From Rhizobiaceae bacterium (GTDB taxonomy: Bacteria; Pseudomonadota; Alphaproteobacteria; Rhizobiales; Rhizobiaceae), in assembly GCA_029212415.1 (NCBI GenBank), contig JARGOF010000003.1, forward strand, positions 1-64,000: 64,000 nucleotides of DNA, written 5' to 3'. A program made the translations under genes and the position numbers. How positions within the stretch are numbered: the stretch's first letter is position 1; each line of letters starts with the position of its first letter. Under the pieces are notes generated by a model. That model had not been told where the DNA came from. It saw only the letters and a program-made list of their open reading frames with translations, and did no database searches. Positions 60,570 to 64,000 of this stretch are shown in pieces.

Positions 60570-62345
60570 CTATGCGCCCTTTTGCGGGCGCATGTCATCG
60601 CGGTTGATCCCGGCCACTTCCACGGGTTTTTTCATGGCGTCGCGGCGGAAGGGTTCACCAAGTTCCTGATTGAGGATAACCTCAATGAGGGTTGTCACGC
60701 CGTCTTTCTGGGCATCGCAGGCGTCCTGCAAAACCGTTGTCAGATCGGCCTGGCTGCTGACCGTGATGCCTTTCAGGCCGCAGCCTTCTGCCACCTTTGC
60801 GTAGCTGAGTTGCGGATCCAGCTCGGTGCCGACAAAATTGTCGTCAAACCACAATGTGGTGTTTCTCTTTTCGGCGCCCCATTGGTAATTGCGGAAGACC
60901 ACCATGGTCACGGCTGGCCATTCTTCGCGTCCGCAGGAGGTCATTTCGTTCATCGAGATGCCGAAGGCGCCGTCGCCGGCAAAACCGACCACCGGAACAT
61001 CCGGGCAGCCGATCTTGGCGCCGAGAATGGCTGGGAAACCGTAGCCACAGGGCCCGAAGAGACCGGGGGCGAGATATTTGCGTCCCTTTTCAAACGTCGG
61101 ATAGGCATTGCCGATAGCGCAATTGTTGCCGATATCGCTGGAGATGATCGCGTCCTTGGGCAAGCCAGCCTGAATGGCACGCCAGGCCATGCGCGGCGAC
61201 ATGCGCTCGGGCTGCCGGCCGCGTGCATCCTCATTCCAACTGGTGCCTGCATCATCATCTTCGTGATCCATGCTGCTGAGTGTCTGCAACCAGGCTGACT
61301 TGGTCCTGTGGATCACGGCCTTGCGCTCTTCGCGGCCGCTGTCACCAGCGTCCGGGGTCAATTTGTTCAATATCTGTCGGGCCACCTGTCCGGCATCACC
61401 GCAGATGCCGACGGTGACCTTCTTGGTCAGGCCAATGCGATCGGAATTGATATCGACCTGAATGATCTTCGCGTCCTGCGGCCAATAGTCAATGCCATAG
61501 CCGGGCAAAGTGGAAAACGGGTTGAGCCTTGTGCCGAGCGCCAGAACGACATCAGCCTTGGCAATCAGCTCCATGGCGGCCTTCGATCCATTGTAGCCAA
61601 GTGGTCCGCAGGCGAGGGGATGGCTGCCGGGAAAGCTGTCATTGTGCTGGTATCCATTGGCAACGGGCGCATCCAGACGCTCGGCAAGCGCCTTGCAGTC
61701 CTCGATGGCGCCGCCGATGACCACGCCGGCGCCCGAAAGGATCACCGGAAACTGTGCATTGGAAAGCAGATCGGCTGCCATTTCGATGGCCTTGTCGCCA
61801 CCCGAAGGCAGCTCAAGGCGAACGATCTGCGGCAATTCGATATCGATGATCTGCGTCCAGTAATCGCGCGGCACATTGATCTGTGCCGGGGCTGAGCCGC
61901 GGATGGCTTTTTCGATGACCCGATTGAGGACTTCGGCCATGCGCGACGGGTCACGCACTTCTTCCTGGTAACACACCATGTCCCGGAAAAGCGCCATCTG
62001 TTCCACTTCCTGAAAACCGCCCTGACCGATGGTCTTGTTGGCGGCTTGCGGTGTGACCAGCAGCATTGGCGTATGGTTCCAATAGGCGGTCTTGATGGGG
62101 GTAACGAAATTGGTGATGCCGGGGCCGTTCTGGGCAATCGCCAGGGCCATTTTGCCGGTTGAACGGGTGTAGCCGTCACAGATGATCCCCGCATTGGTTT
62201 CATGGGCGCAATCCCAGAACGTGATGCCAGCCTTGGGGAACAGATCGGAGATCGGCATCATGGCGGAGCCGATGATGCCAAAGGCATGTTCGATACCATG
62301 CATCTGCAAAACCTTCACGAAAGCTTCTTCGGTGGTCATTTTCAT
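60570..62345 (-). CDS. xsc: Sulfoacetaldehyde acetyltransferase
   Basis: A 591-residue thiamine-diphosphate enzyme. It begins MKMTTEEAFVKVLQMHGIEHAFGIIGSAMMPISDLF and continues WDCAHETNAGIICDGYTR, with the catalytic Glu. The ThDP-Mg motif is VGFAGDGAFGISMNEM followed by VVFRNYQWGAEKRN. These are diagnostic of Xsc, which converts sulfoacetaldehyde and phosphate to acetyl phosphate and sulfite in taurine catabolism. The ATG at 62345 follows AAAGGA; the longer frame from 62384 is not conserved. Divergent from a probable TauR, 147 bp away at the stop of that gene, and in the same direction. Confidence 0.95.
   Translation of the reverse strand: MKMTTEEAFVKVLQMHGIEHAFGIIGSAMMPISDLFPKAGITFWDCAHETNAGIICDGYTRSTGKMALAIAQNGPGITNFVTPIKTAYWNHTPMLLVTPQAANKTIGQGGFQEVEQMALFRDMVCYQEEVRDPSRMAEVLNRVIEKAIRGSAPAQINVPRDYWTQIIDIELPQIVRLELPSGGDKAIEMAADLLSNAQFPVILSGAGVVIGGAIEDCKALAERLDAPVANGYQHNDSFPGSHPLACGPLGYNGSKAAMELIAKADVVLALGTRLNPFSTLPGYGIDYWPQDAKIIQVDINSDRIGLTKKVTVGICGDAGQVARQILNKLTPDAGDSGREERKAVIHRTKSAWLQTLSSMDHEDDDAGTSWNEDARGRQPERMSPRMAWRAIQAGLPKDAIISSDIGNNCAIGNAYPTFEKGRKYLAPGLFGPCGYGFPAILGAKIGCPDVPVVGFAGDGAFGISMNEMTSCGREEWPAVTMVVFRNYQWGAEKRNTTLWFDDNFVGTELDPQLSYAKVAEGCGLKGITVSSQADLTTVLQDACDAQKDGVTTLIEVILNQELGEPFRRDAMKKPVEVAGINRDDMRPQKGA
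60572..60593. terminator. Hairpin at the convergent phoA-like/xsc ends
   Basis: ATGCGCCC and GGGCGCAT pair around TTTTGC. The stem lies inside the last codons of xsc and 22 bp after the phosphatase stop at 60549, so it could stop transcription from both sides. Confidence 0.55.
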
Positions 62346-62492
62346 GGCGACGGTTCCTTTGAATTTCACGGTTCGGGCGCTCACACCTGCAGTGCCTGCA
62401 CCTTTGATAGGGGGAGACTGGCACCATGGCGTAGAGCCAGATCAGGCCAAATGCCTGAGCCAGTCATGTTTAAAGCGTTCATTGTGGATCTA

Positions 62493-63971
62493 TCAGGCAG
62501 GCTTCATTGCCGCAACGATATGCGACAACCGCTCGAGTCCGGGTTCTATGCGTTCCTCCGCGATTGAGGAAAATCCCAACCGGATGAAGTGCCGATGGTT
62601 CTGCGGATCGGAAAAATAGATGTCTCCGGGTTCGATGACGATGCCTTCCTCCAGCGCCCGGCTCGCCAGCAGGGTTCCGTCCAGCCATGGTGGCCCCTTC
62701 AGCCAATAGGAGGTTCCGCCAAAGCCGGGGGCCTGTGTCCAACCGGGAAAATATTTCTCCAATGCCTTGCCCATGGTGACCCAGCGATTGCGATAGCTGC
62801 GGTGCAACCGTCCGATCAGCGTGTCATGGTGACCAAGCGACAGAAACAGGGCGACGACGCCCTGATTGTTGCCGGGCGGGTGGCGCAACATGAGACGCCG
62901 CAAGGCCCGGGCTTCGCGAATAAGCGGGGCAGGGGCAACCATGAAACCCATGCGAAGGCCCGGCATCAGTGATTTTGACAGGCTGCCGACATAGAGAACG
63001 CGTTGCCCCTGATCGAGGGATTTCAGCGCCGGTGTCGGTTCGCCCTGGTAATTGGTCTCGAATTCATAGTCGTCTTCAATGATCAGCCCGTTGTTTGTGG
63101 CCGCCCATTGCAGGAGGGCTTTTCTGCGTTCCGGGCTCATGGTGGCATTGGTCGGATACTGGTGGCTGGGGGTGACAAAAACCAGTTCGGATTTGAACAG
63201 TTCGGGCGTCAGGGTAATGCCTTCCTCGTCGACAGGAATATGGTTGATCTGATCGGTGCGCAGCTGAAATATATTGCGAATGTCCGGGTAGCCGGGGTCT
63301 TCGATGGCCACTGTCATGCCGCGTTTGACCAGCAGGCTCGACAGGATGTAGAGCGCGTTTTGCGCACCCAGCGTGATGAGAATCTCATCGGCATTGGCGA
63401 GGATGCCGCGCCGCGTGAGAATACGTTGCCGCACCTGTTCGATGAGCATGCGGTCGTCTTCGGCAAAATGGTCATTGGTCCAGGCATCCAGCCACTTGCG
63501 GCCCATGGACTGGCGCATGCAGTCGCGCCAGGCGGCGATGGGGAAGAGTGCGGCATCGGCCTGTCCATAAATGAATGGATAGGGGTAATCATGCCAATTG
63601 TCCGGCTTGACGATATTGGTCTGCTCGCTGGGTTGCACGCGAAAGCGGCCTGCCCAGTCAGGCTGGGGTTCGCCAGTCAGCGGCGGTTTGGCCGGGACGG
63701 AGCCCGCCATGGTGCCATCGTGAATATCCGATGATACATAAAACCCGGATCGCTCACGCGCCACAAGGTAGCCATCGGAAGCCAGTGCCTGATAGGCCAG
63801 CATGACCGTGTTGCGGGATACTTTCAGCCGCTTGGCCATGGCCCGGGTGGAGGGAATGGGCGCGCCTACGGGCAATTGCCCCGACAGCATGGCCGAGACC
63901 AGCATCTCGCGGATCTGGGTCTGGAGTGTTGTCATCTCCATTCGTTCAACATGAAACAGCGCATTACGCAT
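62493..63971 (-). CDS. tauR: MocR-type GntR/aminotransferase regulator (TauR-like)
   Basis: A 492-residue fusion: N-terminal GntR winged HTH (IPSTRAMAKRLKVSRNTVMLAYQALASDGYLVARERSGFYV) and a C-terminal fold-type I aminotransferase-like domain with VFVTPSHQYPTNATMSPERR and the PLP-lysine motif GSLSKSLMPGLRMGF (Lys near residue 333). In Rhodobacter relatives a MocR protein called TauR activates tpa and xsc in response to taurine; adjacency to xsc supports the same role. The ATG at 63971 is near the window edge, so the promoter and any divergent gene are outside. Confidence 0.88.
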   Translation of the reverse strand: MRNALFHVERMEMTTLQTQIREMLVSAMLSGQLPVGAPIPSTRAMAKRLKVSRNTVMLAYQALASDGYLVARERSGFYVSSDIHDGTMAGSVPAKPPLTGEPQPDWAGRFRVQPSEQTNIVKPDNWHDYPYPFIYGQADAALFPIAAWRDCMRQSMGRKWLDAWTNDHFAEDDRMLIEQVRQRILTRRGILANADEILITLGAQNALYILSSLLVKRGMTVAIEDPGYPDIRNIFQLRTDQINHIPVDEEGITLTPELFKSELVFVTPSHQYPTNATMSPERRKALLQWAATNNGLIIEDDYEFETNYQGEPTPALKSLDQGQRVLYVGSLSKSLMPGLRMGFMVAPAPLIREARALRRLMLRHPPGNNQGVVALFLSLGHHDTLIGRLHRSYRNRWVTMGKALEKYFPGWTQAPGFGGTSYWLKGPPWLDGTLLASRALEEGIVIEPGDIYFSDPQNHRHFIRLGFSSIAEERIEPGLERLSHIVAAMKPA

Positions 63972-64000
63972 GATGGTGGCCTGACCTCGGATCTGCCCGC

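Overview
The window reads as a chromosomal segment of an alphaproteobacterium, probably a marine or methylotrophic member of the Rhizobiales/Rhodobacterales. I infer this from moderately high GC, abundant TRAP and ABC uptake systems, many FadR-type GntR regulators, an FnrL-type regulator with perfect FNR boxes, the ccoNOQP-ccoGHIS order, and a taurine locus with a MocR-type TauR regulator. I saw no rRNA, tRNA, CRISPR array or prophage. The only mobile DNA is a decayed IS3-family transposase fragment near 21.7-22.1 kb.

Layout. 1-2.1 kb: tail of a TRAP operon (dctP end, dctQ, dctM). 2.4-9.9 kb: homogentisate dioxygenase, an SLC13/TrkA-C permease, a LysR regulator, a ferric-reductase-like membrane protein, an NmrA-like reductase and a gamma-butyrobetaine-hydroxylase-like oxygenase. 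10.2-12.1 kb: two tandem paralogous secreted proteins that fuse ankyrin repeats to a c-type cytochrome domain. 12.2-21.6 kb: an uncharacterised catabolic locus with two GntR regulators, a Gfo/Idh/MocA oxidoreductase, an isopropylmalate/tartrate-dehydrogenase-like enzyme, an ABM monooxygenase, a lactonase-like metallo-hydrolase, a complete TRAP transporter and an SDR. 21.6-24.3 kb: IS remnant, DHA2-type MFS exporter and one or two very small ORFs. 24.3-28.0 kb: divergent GMC oxidoreductase and alkylsulfatase. 28.1 kb: fnrL, whose 3' end is repeated three times at a 36-bp period.

28.9-39.7 kb is a polyamine locus: two gamma-glutamylpolyamine synthetase-like proteins, agmatinase, a GntR regulator, a PuuB-like oxidase, a PotFGHI-type ABC transporter and a class I glutamine amidotransferase. 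39.7-48.6 kb holds a hemerythrin protein and the complete cbb3 oxidase locus ccoNOQP-ccoGHIS, preceded by a perfect FNR box.

48.5-64 kb: an arylformamidase-like hydrolase, a stand-alone RAM-domain protein and a ferredoxin-reductase-type flavoprotein. Then come an XRE-cupin regulator, a dimethylglycine/sarcosine dehydrogenase-like enzyme, a TauABC-like transporter, a non-pyrrolysine MttB-family methyltransferase, a PhoA-type phosphatase, sulfoacetaldehyde acetyltransferase (xsc) and tauR. The grouping of demethylating enzymes with taurine uptake and desulfonation suggests, as an inference, a route for N-methylated taurines. That and the ankyrin-cytochrome pair are the two most interesting features here.
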